Shown here piece by piece: positions 45,117 to 55,627 of a stretch of DNA of 64,000 nt. This DNA comes from Beroe forskalii (lineage: Eukaryota > Ctenophora > Nuda > Beroida > Beroidae). The first letter of the stretch is position 1; every line of letters starts with the position of its first letter. The translations under genes and the position numbers were made by a program. The stretch lies in the NCBI GenBank assembly GCA_011033025.1, contig WFMF01000178.1, forward strand, positions 133,849 through 197,848. The letters run 5' to 3'. Under the pieces are notes generated by a model that was not told where the DNA came from, ran no database searches, and saw nothing but the letters and a program-made list of their open reading frames with translations.

Positions 45117-46107
45117 CTGGTGAGAGACATGTTAGTCATCATGATAACTTTGCAAAGGAGCTCAATATTGGAATATAAGCCTTTCAATGCTCACGTTAAA
45201 CAGCCCGTTATCCCAACTCTTAACCAATTTGTTTCGCTTCCCTTATTTTTCACAGTTTGATGGAGGTCGCCTTTTCACAGCGCAACATATCACAAATTAG
45301 AGAAGACCGGGCGTTACAGTTCGGTGTTAGAGAGGAAACCTTCAGCGACTTATTCATGGTGATATTAATTACAACACGACGTGATTCATCCATTCTACCG
45401 ATTCAACATTCCTTTCATTCCAATGCTATGACTTGAATTACATTCCTATTGATAATTATTATAAGTTTTCATGCTGCCTCGAGCAAAGTACAATGGGAAC
45501 TGGACACGAAACAAATTGATTCCGCAGCACCCAATACCAAAGTACCAATGTGACGCAATCCGCACAAATTACTTTATTTGGTAAATAACTAGAAACGCAT
45601 AGAATTACACATATAAGGTTAGAATTTCACATCGCGAAACTCCATTTAGACATCACAAAATAATAAATTTAATGTTTCAAATTATAATGAATAAAAAACG
45701 GACATATTTTATTTATATATTCAAAACTCAAGTTTCGCCCATAATAAGTTTTCATAATGAGCAAATAACCACTTTCATTAAATGCGCTGTTGTGGATGCG
45801 AGTCCAGTGTTTCAATGAATAATCAGTCGTAATCTGATGATAATTACTTATTTAAAAGTTACACCATTCAAACAATCTATTTGGTGAGCTATAAATATGC
45901 ATCGTAGTCAGCGTTCTGAATTTGATGTTAAAGAATAAAGTTGCTGGCGCATAATAAACTCTGACTTCATTGTGCAGATTATAACAAAAACTACAAAATA
46001 TGCTGTACGACTTTGTGAACTGGCGTGTAATGCAGGCCATGTATTGTCTACCAACATGGGCTTAATATGCGAATATATCTGAATATATCTGTGTGTAAAA
46101 TGCGTGT
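45117..46107. other. Copy A interval upstream of the light-chain exons
   Basis: Matches copy B closely. Contains CACAGCGCAACATATCACAA ... AGACCGGGCGTTACAGTTCG at about 45270-45335, a segment also present at 50640-50695 and again at 51930-51985. No exon recognised. Confidence 0.5.
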
Positions 46108-46200
46108 GTGTTTGTGTGTGTGTGGAGGCGTGTTTCGGTGTTTGTGTGTGTGAGTGTGTGAGTGTGTGGGTGTTCCGTGTTTGTGTGTATTGTGTGATAC
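46108..46200. repeat. Degenerate (GT)n microsatellite, copy A
   Basis: GT-rich run with interruptions. The paralogous run at 54480-54580 has a longer pure GT core. Minus-strand frames over it give Thr-His repeats and are artefacts. Confidence 0.9.
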
Positions 46201-46492
46201 ACATTTTATAATGGACATCAGAACACAGCTATTCTGCACCGTGGTTTGTAGATTAAGATACTACTGATACATGTCAAGGAAATTATCTTCTGAGATCATT
46301 ACAGGAATTAAATCACGAACACACACACGAACTCCCACACTCTCTCTCAATGTCCTACACACGCAGTAATTCGAGATGACGTTCCCTATATTAAACACAC
46401 GTTACACACAGATTCACACTGTGGGTGTAATATAACATGTAATTTGGTAACACCAGTTTAATGTACGGTGAATAATATAAATAGGCAGTTAA

Positions 46493-46537
46493 GATGACGT
46501 CAGTATCATAACGCAAAGTAGTGAGTTGATGACGTTG
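46493..46537 (+). repeat. CRE block copy 3, next to a TATA-like motif
   Basis: AATATAAATAGGCAGTTAAG immediately precedes ATGACGTCAGTATCATAACG and GTAGTGAGTTGATGACGT. The copy-B equivalent is 54895-54944 with GTATAAATAGGC before it. TATAAATAG plus a CREB/ATF palindrome 12 bases downstream looks promoter-like, but no downstream gene was recognised on the plus strand. Confidence 0.5.
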
Positions 46538-47155
46538 ATCTTTACATTTTTCGCACTTCATGTTTAATGTGGATAATGACACATTGCAGATAGCCTTGGA
46601 CGTTGGTGTCTGTTTTATGTAACGTTGTGTTTAATCAACTAATCGCAGCTTTATGTCATCAACATACCACTATAAGCCATGATAATGACGTCATCAACCC
46701 ACCACTCTAAATGACGCCACCACTCTATTTGGACTTATGATTTCTGTACAACATAAAACAATTGCATGAGCGTGTTGTGTTTTCTGAATAACTGACGCAC
46801 AACACCCACTTGTTTGGAGATAGAAGTTTAACAAGTCTACATCATTTTATTATGTCAGTACGGTGACTGTCGTGAGACAATTAGGGGAAGTGTTCTTGTT
46901 AGCAGTACTTTGTACAGTGCCGAAAGAAAAACAGTACAAGAAACTGTAAGCGAAATGTATTAAGTGAACTGCACTTGTGCTATTGGGGTGAACAAGCAGC
47001 TGGGTAGGCGGAATTTATAGTTGACGGTATAGCTAAACCGGTCAAAATAGCTGAATTCTGGTTTAGCTATTTTATATCGTCCGCAGTTCGGACTATTTAG
47101 TTAAATAAAGTAGCGTTTCTTATGGGATAAAGATTGCATCATTTCCATAGGCTCA

Positions 47156-47447
47156 TCTTACTACTTATAATTCTTCCTCATATATAAATTGATAAATAAA
47201 TATATATGTCTGTCCGGTCTTCCTTATATATAGCCACAGACCTCTCTGACACCACTCAGTACCCAATCAAGCATACCGATGATAGGAATGCTCATACGAA
47301 AGTACCAGTGACGTTTGACACCACCAGGTATATAGACATCACTTAAAGGGAGAAATACTAGTAAGAACTACAGTACTACATTGTACTGTACGAATTGCTG
47401 AAGCGAAAAATTGGTGAATGGTGGCCGGAGGCCACGGGCCCTGCTAG
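47156..47447. mobile_element. Non-autonomous Helitron-like insertion, 292 bp
   Basis: Copy B lacks this DNA (joins ...CCATAG to CA/TTATTATAAAGG near 55547-55553). In copy A the extra piece starts TCTTACTAC after an A and ends with a perfect 6-bp stem, GTGGCC-GGA-GGCCAC at 47421-47435, eight bases, and CTAG at 47444-47447 before a T. 5' TC, 3' hairpin plus CTRR, no TIR, no TSD and insertion between A and T are Helitron features. A 3-base difference at the left flank leaves the exact 5' end slightly uncertain. Confidence 0.6.
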
Positions 47448-47780
47448 TTATTATAAAGGATGAAGGCAGTTGAAGCACCGTGCTTAGCGCAACCCAAACG
47501 CCGGCTAAAAATGGAGTTGAAATCCCGCGATTTTTGCAGGGTAGTAGAAAAATAAATTCTGTCTAAGAAAGCATTATTTTTATTTCAATTTAGGCTCTAG
47601 CTCAAAAGTTGAAAGTAGAAAACAAGATCAAGTTCAAGATTTAATTCACCTGTTGCGATCGTTGCTATGGCTATATGTTGAAGCGCGCAAAAATGCAAGT
47701 GCATTTCAACAAAGTATCTGCTTATTTGTTGTTTGCTCTTTTGAAACGTTTCAAAAGTTACTAATAAGTTCTGCAGGCAA

Positions 47781-48616
47781 GCTTTCCTGGCGTCTGCCAT
47801 CAGAGTGGTGAGTGGAAAATGTTAAGGAAAATCATAGGTCAGGACAACTCTATGATATTGAAATCAACTGAACATTGGCAAATAAAGCATGACGTGTTCT
47901 GTGTACCCACGCCATAACGTAGATTAGGAACTAATGTCACTAATTGCCTAAAGAGATCTACAGCAATAAAAACAATGTGAAGCAAAATTCAGTTATCCCA
48001 GTACAATTGAGTAGTGGCATCATTGCAATTTCACGCTTGATGGGTTAATTTGGCTTGCTAACCAGGATAATGTTACTTGATTGGGTAACTAGCATTAACA
48101 GATGTTTCTGATCGTTGCAGGATCATTTTCCGTCGCATTTCAAGTGAGAGTCCCAGTTATCGAAATATTATGTGGTTATCAAAATAACATCTGTTTTATA
48201 GCGTAGCTATTTCAATTCATTCGGGTAATTTGGTTCTGAAATGATTCATGGCATATCTTTGCTTATAATTGTCCTAGAAATTTCGTTCGAATTGGAAAGT
48301 GAACTAGCGTTCACTAATTAATCACATGAACTGGTCCATTTTCCCAATTAACATTCAGGAAGCCCAATGAGTTTTTACTGTAGGTCACGTGACTTCTCCA
48401 CTTAATTGGAGCAGCGCAGAATCTGCACTCGATCTGTTGTTGATTTCCACAGCAGATAATATTCCCTCGATCTGCAGTCGATCTGCACTCGATCTGCACT
48501 GCAGATTTTAATGACCGCATATTTTACGGAACATCGGACAGAAGATTCACAGCACATTTTAATAACCGCAGATCCACTGCAGATCTGCCGCAGATATTCT
48601 GTACAGGAACAACGGG
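47781..48616. other. Unique spacer between duplication copies
   Basis: No gene recognised. Near 48400-48600 there are several imperfect copies of GATCTGCACTCGATCTG / CTGCAGATC, a short degenerate repeat that has GATC and CTGCAG palindromes. Confidence 0.5.
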
Positions 48617-50025
48617 GTAATGAAACAAAATTACGAAAGATGAAATTAGAAATATCCGCGTTGTAGGTACATCGAGACTAAATAGAATGAAGACCTCTAT
48701 CAGTGAAATCAATTGAATCAAGAAATGTCGTTGTTTGTAACACAATTCCGGTGTTTCGACTGTCGATTGTCAGTTTTCATTCATGTGGCGGATCCAAATC
48801 GGTAATTACAATGTAACCTATATACATTAAATGGAATTTAATTCATTTAAAGGCAGCTAATTCTAAGAGTAAAAAGCGAAACGTAAAACAGGGTGGAAAG
48901 TGGGATATGGAGCGTGCAAATTACAGAAAACGCATTTTGCGCGCTAAAACTGATTTTATCGATTACGCGTAGGTTTTAAAATTTTAATGCAAGCGCGCGC
49001 GCAATTCGCGCGCACGTACAAACTTATTTGCGCTAATGGTATCGAAAACATATCTTCGCGCGATACGTATCGTCCCGGAAATAAATCTTAATAATTGCAA
49101 CGGTCAGAATTTTCGTGTCTACAAAATTATTAGCGGTATAGCGGATGAAAGCACTTAACATTAGTAGTGGTAATCAGAATTTGTTAACAACCATTGTAAT
49201 TCTCGGATCCAATCAATCTCAGTCACACAATTTCATGAATTTTGGCAGATCACAAACAGACGATTTTGAGCACATGATTTTACATCACGAGTCATGACGT
49301 AAGGTTGAACAATGAACAAGCATGCGTATACAACAGGAAAATGCGATCATGTCATGCACGATGTTGATTATATATCAGTACGTTACTACGTCATTCATAT
49401 TTGTATTTAAATGCGTATCTGATAAGCTTATCTTCATGTAAGAGTAAACCATTTGGTATTTCCCAAACTACCCACTACCCATTGCCCATATCAATGGGAC
49501 TGTCAAGAACGGGAGCCCGTGTATCCAAAGTGGACACATCGGCTCCCTATTTGACAGCCCCATTTATCATCTTCCCAATGTTGAACGATAAATCACATGT
49601 TTTAAAAACTGAAATTTGAACTTGTGCGTAAGAACAAAAGAAACAAAGGCCATTCATTTTTGTGACAAAATGTTAAAAGATATGAAATGAAATATATCAA
49701 TAATTATTGTTGACATTCTTTGTCCATTGAAATAGAAAGCAAGTTGGTGACCAAAATATATTGACTTCAGAAACTCGAATCTTTAAAAGCAACAAAATTA
49801 TTAATTAGTGTCCAAATTAAGGAAGACACAATTACACAAGATATGTTACATTGAACGCAGTTTATTAAATAGTTTAGAGCTACTAAAATTAGTTAATTCG
49901 TTATACATCCGTGAAGGTATATATCATAGTGTCTACATAAAAATAGTAAACTAAAAAGTTAGGTAGACTCCTGGCAAAAGGCACTAGCTTGTAGGAGCTT
50001 CCATTGCAGATTACTTTCCCAGTGC

Positions 50026-50484
50026 TCAGCACAGCAGCATCTTAATCAGCTCTGAAAGGAGATTCGTTATTTATAAAGTATACTTTCACAGGAACTAAAA
50101 CGGTATTCGGTCATTTGGCCTAACTGGACATCTGGCCTAACACTGGTTAGGGTCAGGGTAGAGAGATAAATTCAAAATTTCTGGAGTATTTCTTGAGTTT
50201 AAGGCGTTAGGCCAAATGTCCAGTTAGGCCAAATGACCTAGAACCACTAAAACAATTTAACACAGAGAGATTTGTTCATTCGTTAATCACGTGACCAAGC
50301 TTCACTGTTTCAGATCAAGGATTGAGTGATCCAATATTACTCTTAAATTAGGCTCGAAACAGAGAATTCGCTGAGGGAGTGAAACCTTAATCAGCTCACT
50401 TGTAACCAGAGTAGTTGACACAGCCCTGAGTGTCCTCCAATCCTGCAATCAGCTCATCCACCTCCTTATCCTCCATTGGTTCAC
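50026..50484 (-). CDS. Myosin essential light chain, last two exons (copy B)
   Basis: Exon 50484-50407 (78 bp) and final exon 50051-50026 are identical in coding sequence to copy A. The acceptors are preserved, but the donor after the 78-bp exon reads G|GTTACAAG instead of G|GTAAGTGG. If it is not used, translation runs SGYK and stops, replacing ELIKMLLC. The intron between the exons also holds the 50102-50245 MITE. On the minus strand copy B comes before copy A, so a transcript from further right would meet B first. It may be an alternative 3' end or a decaying duplicate. Confidence 0.7.
50102..50245. mobile_element. 144-bp MITE with 8-bp TSD
   Basis: The ends, read inward, are GGTATTCGGTCATTTGGCCT and GGTTCTAGGTCATTTGGCCT; similarity continues to about 40 bp (AACTGGACAT, TTGGCCTAAC). 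ACTAAAAC lies on both sides (50094-50101, 50246-50253). Absent from the paralogous intron in copy A. The 8-bp TSD points to hAT-like mobilisation, though the ends lack the usual CA(G). Confidence 0.8.
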
Positions 50485-51057
50485 CTGGTGATAGACATGT
50501 TAGTCATCATGATAACTTTGCAAAGGAGCTCAATATTGGAATATAAGCCTTTCAATGCTCACGTTAAACAGCCCGTTATCCCAACTCTTAACCAATTTGT
50601 TTCGCTTCCCTTATTTTTGATAGCTTGGTGGAGGACACCTTTTCACAGCGCAACATATCACAAATTAGAGAAGACCGGGCGTTACAGTTCGGTGTTGCGT
50701 GAGGAAACCTTCAGCGACTTATGCATGGTGATATTAATTACAAAACGACGTGATTCACCCATTCTACCGATTCAACATTCCTTTCATTCCAATGCTATGA
50801 CTTGAATTACATTCCTATTGATAATTATTATAAGTTTTCATGCTGCCTCGAGCAAAGTACAATGGGAACTGGTCACGAAACAAATGGATTCCGCAGCACC
50901 CAGTACCAAAGTACCAATGTGACGCAATCCGCATACATTACTTTATTTGGTAAATAACTAGAAACGCATAGAATTACACATAATATAAGGTTAGAATTTC
51001 ACATCGCGTAACTCCATTAGACATCACAAAATATTAAATTTAATGTTTCAAATTATA

Positions 51058-51889
51058 AAGAACTAGTCGGTTCCCGTCCTACGGACGGCGAATGAGGGCA
51101 GCCGCATGAGCTAACGGCCACATGTCCCTTTGACAGTGATTTGACTGTGCGAGTTTGCAGTTAAAATTACTTTTGAATGATGATTGTGCGGTAACCCAAT
51201 ATTGCCGACAAAATTCTCGAATCCTTTACTCATCATAAGCAACTCCATAGCGAAGGAAATGGAATTTTGAAAAAATTCGAAATCTTTTTTTTGCGAAAAA
51301 AGGGCGTGGCCTCCCACGCCCCTCAGGGTGACCTAATAATTCGGACAAAATTCTCAAAATTAGTATTCATCATAAGCAACTCGATGGCGAAGGAATTTTG
51401 AAAAAATTCGAAAGTTTAATTTTTTGCGAAAAAAAGGGCGTGGCCTCCCACGCCCCTCAGGGTGACCCAATAATTCGGACAAAATTCTCAAAATTTTTAT
51501 TCATCATAAGCAACTCAATGGCGAAGGAATTTTGAAAAAATTCGAATGTTTAATTTTTGCGAAAAAAGGGCGTGGCCCCCCACGCCCCTCGGGGTGACCC
51601 AATAATTCGGACAAAATTCTCAAAATTTTTATTCATCATAAACAACTCAATGGCGAAGGAATTTTGAAAAATTCGAAAGTTTAATTTTGCGAAAAAGGGC
51701 GTGGCCCCCACGCCCCTCAGGGTGGCCGAAAAAATCTCTCATAATTTTTCTGATTCATTATAAAGTTTTTGCAACACGATGAAAAAAGAATTTCGTTGCC
51801 TACTTGAAAACGAATCGCTAGCCATAATTAAATAAATAAATATATAAATATTAACAACACGCATTATATATAGTAAGATAAGATAAGAT
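51058..51889. repeat. Insertion in copy B with a 130-bp tandem repeat, four units
   Basis: Absent at the matching point of copy A (about 45690). Units of 129-135 bp start at GCGAAAAAAGGGCGTGG near 51291, 51426, 51558 and 51688, each followed by CCACGCCCCTCAGGGTGACC and a variant of AATTCGGACAAAATTCTCAA. Units carry slightly different A-run lengths. The insertion ends near a GATAA repeat at 51880. Confidence 0.85.
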
Positions 51890-51926
51890 AAAAAACGGAC
51901 ATATTTTATTTGTACATTCAAAACCC

Positions 51927-53155
51927 CTTTTCACAGAGCAACATATCACAAATTAGAGAAGACCGGGCGTTACAGTTCGGTGTTACGAGAGGAAACCTTC
52001 AGCGGTTATCCAACGGAAGTTCGAACGACGGAAGTTCGAAACGACGGAAGTTCGAAACGACGGAAGTTCGAAACGACGGAAGTTCGAAATAATTAGAACT
52101 TCCGTCGTTTCGAACTTCCGTCATGTTTGGCGACGGAAGTTCGAACTATAGACTTCCTCTTCCTCTCTTCATACTTGGAGACCTGCCTTTTAGGGTTCTA
52201 TTTAAGCGCTAGCGATAGCCATACTACCATTGTTTCATATATGATATCCGTGGGTAGCCGTGGATCAGATGATGGTCCCAGTGGGACATTACAACATGTG
52301 TGCGGCTTCTCGCATATCTCAGTTTGTGATCCCAATCATTGCGCTGATCAGGTGATGGCAAATGATCCTGATTGTGTGTACATGACAACATACGAGATTT
52401 CTTCTCGCATATGGCACTGAATCCAATGTCTTAGAGGTGTATGGGTATACTACAAACATAACAAAATACTGCATATCGATTTTCTAATTCAAGGATTGAC
52501 AAAAGAGGCGGAAGAGACTAAACTGTGAATCCTCAGCGGTTACCCTGATGTAAGGTTTCCCTGCCATCTGCGATGTAGATGTCCCATCAGCAGGTGGCAA
52601 AGGGAAACGGAGGGGTTTCGGCCCACCGAAAGGGAAATTGCGATTCACTGGATTGCTCGTGGAAGTACTTCTCACATATCGCACCATTGATTGTGATATC
52701 AGCTATCGTAATTACGCAATGGAATCCCATAATGTCTTCCTCTTCCAGTTTATCTCCTCCAAAGCTAGTTTATGGGCGCACTCCTTCCGCTTCATCCTCA
52801 ACAAGCAGAACGGTAAAGTGTGCATCTATGCTACTAGCGGTGTGTGGACAAGTGGGCTGCTTGGACCTCCTTGGGGACTGGGGCTGCTCCTCATGTGGTG
52901 CCTATTTGACTAATATATCACCGATTCTAAGCTGAGAAACTTTCCCTTGTAAAGCTTCAGTTAAAGGTAAAAGCTGATGAGCTTTCCCTTTTAAAGCAGT
53001 AGTTTTAAGTAAAACCTAAAAGTATAAGGAGCAATGAGCAATTCGAACTTCCGTCGTTCGAACTTCTGTCATGTTTGGCGACGGAAGTCAGAACTGCTCA
53101 TTTTGTTCGAACTTTCGTCGTTTCTGACATACGTCGTTCAAACTTCCGGCGTACA
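51927..53155. repeat. Insertion in copy B bounded by TTCGAA-rich 16-mer clusters
   Basis: At 52018-52140 the unit CGACGGAAGTTCGAAA is repeated about five times head-to-tail, then inverted (CGTTTCGAACTTCCGTC), then direct again. A similar but more degenerate cluster is at 53040-53155. The roughly 900 bp between includes frames (52127-52420, 52638-52913) that look codon-like but have no recognised domain. A 60-bp direct copy of 45270-45335 sits at its left edge (51930-51990). Bases 52510-52625 loosely match 19820-19940. Confidence 0.65.
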
Positions 53156-53285
53156 ATCACTTTGAACTTTCACCCAAAATAAATTTTCATAATGAGCAAA
53201 TAACCACTTTCATTAAATGCGCTGTTGTGGATGCGAGTCCAGTGTTTCAATGAATAATCAGTTGTAATCTGATGATAATTACTTA

Positions 53286-54225
53286 ACGGGTGATGACTAT
53301 TTATCTGGAATTGTTTCAGTGTATTCTTGTGGGCAAATCGAGATCATGTTGGAGCTCAGATGTGCTTATTCTGGACCTAAAAAGTCTGCTGATTCAGAAT
53401 AACATCATGAGAAAATTTAAAACCCTGTTTTCCCATGCTACTGGCCGATTGGTTTGAGAGGGTACAAAAAATCTTGCACAAATTCAAAGATTGACTTCCT
53501 GACATATGATCGGAAAATTGCATACAGGAGCGTTCCCATCAGTTGCCATCTAGGTTTATTCATGAACTTCGTCAGCTGAGACACTAATGAAGACCTCTAC
53601 ATGCATATTTCGTTGAATATCAAGAAAATTCTTGGATTTTAGAGCTAAAATCACGCCAAATTTCTGGAAAAAGGTGTGTGTTTTTTTGCTACACCAGGCC
53701 TTAAGAAAGTCTTAGAACAGGACCTAGGTGGTCTAAACACTCAGATTTGATGGCAGGGACCTCATTAAACATAACTCATGTCTTTGGACCACTTCCATTC
53801 ATTGGTATGCAGAATTGTGGATTAACAATTACCCAAAATCGCAGTTTTATGAAAGTGACATTATCCTAAAATTGACGATTTCAAACACGTTTTAGGTTCC
53901 ATAGGGTCACCACTGGATAAGTTAGTAATGCTACTTACTGCAGTCACTCTTGAGACCCTCCTGCTCAGAATCATCCCATAGTAAGGCTTAAATAACACTT
54001 TTGGAGATAATTATTGTCATTTAGATTTTGTGCAAGATTTTTTTGTACCTTCTCGGACAAATCGGCCAGTAGCATGGGAAAGCAGGGTTTTCGAATTTTC
54101 TCATGATGTTATTCTGAATCAGCAGACTTTTTGGATCCAGAATAATCATATTTGAGCTCTGACATGATCTCGATTTGCCCACAAGAATACATCGAAATAA
54201 TTCCAGATAAATAGTCATCACCCGT
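53286..54225. mobile_element. 940-bp inverted-repeat element with TA TSD
   Basis: Ends read inward ACGGGTGATGACTATTTATC on both sides and the arms match for about 195 bp (53286-53485, 54030-54225). TA flanks each end (53284-53285, 54226-54227), and copy A has the intact site with a single TA at 45849-45850. The TA duplication and TIRs suggest Tc1/mariner (IS630) mobilisation. The middle has no transposase frame. Confidence 0.9.
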
Positions 54226-54479
54226 TATTTAAAAGTTACACCATTCACACAATACATTTGGTGAGTTATAAATATGCATCGTAGTCAGCATTCTGAATTT
54301 GATGTTAAAGAATAAAGTTGCTGGCGCACAATAAACTCTGACTTCATTGTGCAGATTATGACAAAAAAAAACAAAATATGCTGTACGACTATGTAAACTG
54401 GCGTGTAATGCAGGCCATGTATTGTCTACCAACATGGGCTTAATATGCGAATATATCTGAATGTATCTGTGTGTAAAAT

Positions 54480-54580
54480 GCGTGTGTGTTTGTGTGTGTG
54501 TGGAGGCGTGTTTGTGTGAGTGTTTGTGTGTGTGTGTGTGTGTGTGTGTGAGTGTGTGCGTGTTTGTGTGTATTGTGTGA
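54480..54580. repeat. (GT)n microsatellite, copy B
   Basis: Counterpart of 46108-46200, with a pure run of about eleven GT units near 54528-54550. Confidence 0.9.
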
Positions 54581-54894
54581 TAAACATTTTATAATGGACA
54601 TCAGATCACAGCTATTCTGCACCGTGGTTTGTAGATTAAAACACTACTGATACATGTCAAGGAAATTATCTTCTGAGATCATTACAGGAATTAAATCACG
54701 AACACACAGACACACACACGAACACACACACGAACTCCCACACACTCTCTCAATGTCCTACACACGCAGTAATTCGAGATGACGTTCCCTATATTAAACA
54801 CACGTTACACACAGATTCACACTGTGGGTGTAATATAACATGTAATTTGGTAACACCAGTTCAATATACGGTGAACAGTATAAATAGGCAGTTA

Positions 54895-54944
54895 AGATGA
54901 CGTCAGTATCGTAACGGAAAGTAGTGTGAGTTGATGACGTTGAT
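54895..54944 (+). repeat. CRE block copy 4
   Basis: Counterpart of 46493-46537 with GTATAAATAGGC upstream and ATGACGTCAGTATCGTAACG as core. Confidence 0.5.
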
Positions 54945-55627
54945 CTTTATATTTTTCGCACTTCATGTTTAATGTGGATAATGACACATTGCAGATAGCC
55001 TTGGACGTTGGTGTCTGTTTTATGTAACGTTGTGTTTAATCAACTAATAGCAGCTTTATGTCATCAACATATCACTATAAGCCATGATAATGACGTCATA
55101 AACCCACCACTCTAAATGACGCCACCACTCTATTTGGACTTATGATTTCTGTACAACATAAAACAATTGCATGAGCGTGTTTTGTTTCCTGAATAACTGA
55201 CGCACAACACTCACAAGTTTGGAGGTAGAGGTTTAACAAGTCTATATCATTTTATTATGTCAGTATGGTGACTGTCGTGAGACAATTAGGGGAAGTGTTT
55301 TTGTTAGTAGTACTTTGTACAGTGCCGAAGGTTACTAAGAAAACAGTACAAGAAACTGTTAGCGAAATGTATTAAGTGAACTGCACTTGTGCTATTGGGG
55401 TGAACAAGCAGCTGGCTAGGCGGACTTTATAGTTAACGGTATAAACCGGTAAAAATAGCTGAATTCTGGTTTAGCTATATCGTCCGCAGTTAGGACTATT
55501 TAGCTAAATAAAGTAGCGTATTTTATGGGATAAAGATTGCATCATTTCCATAGCATTATTATAAAGGATTAAGGCAGTTGAAGCACCGTGCTTAGCGCAA
55601 CCCAAACGGCGGCTAAAAACGGAGTTG

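Larger units (their letters stand above)
39994..47780. repeat. Segmental duplication, copy A
   Basis: Begins at GTAATGAAACAAAATTACGA and matches copy B (48617-55936) in the same order and orientation: 39994-40581 with 48617-49191, 43991-44870 with 49189-50080, 44885-45690 with 50270-51057, 45690-45850 with 51890-51926 plus 53156-53285, 45849-47155 with 54226-55553, and 47448-47775 with 55554-55936. Long stretches differ at only a few percent. Interruptions present in A only: 40582-43990 and 47156-47447. Confidence 0.92.

Noticed and set aside
46048..46239. Thr/His-rich minus-strand frames (also 54440-54622)
   Set aside because: Translation of a GT microsatellite.
51058..51889. Transposon call for the insertion with the 130-bp units
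   Set aside because: No TIR, TSD or recognisable end could be defined. Listed as a repeat insertion only.
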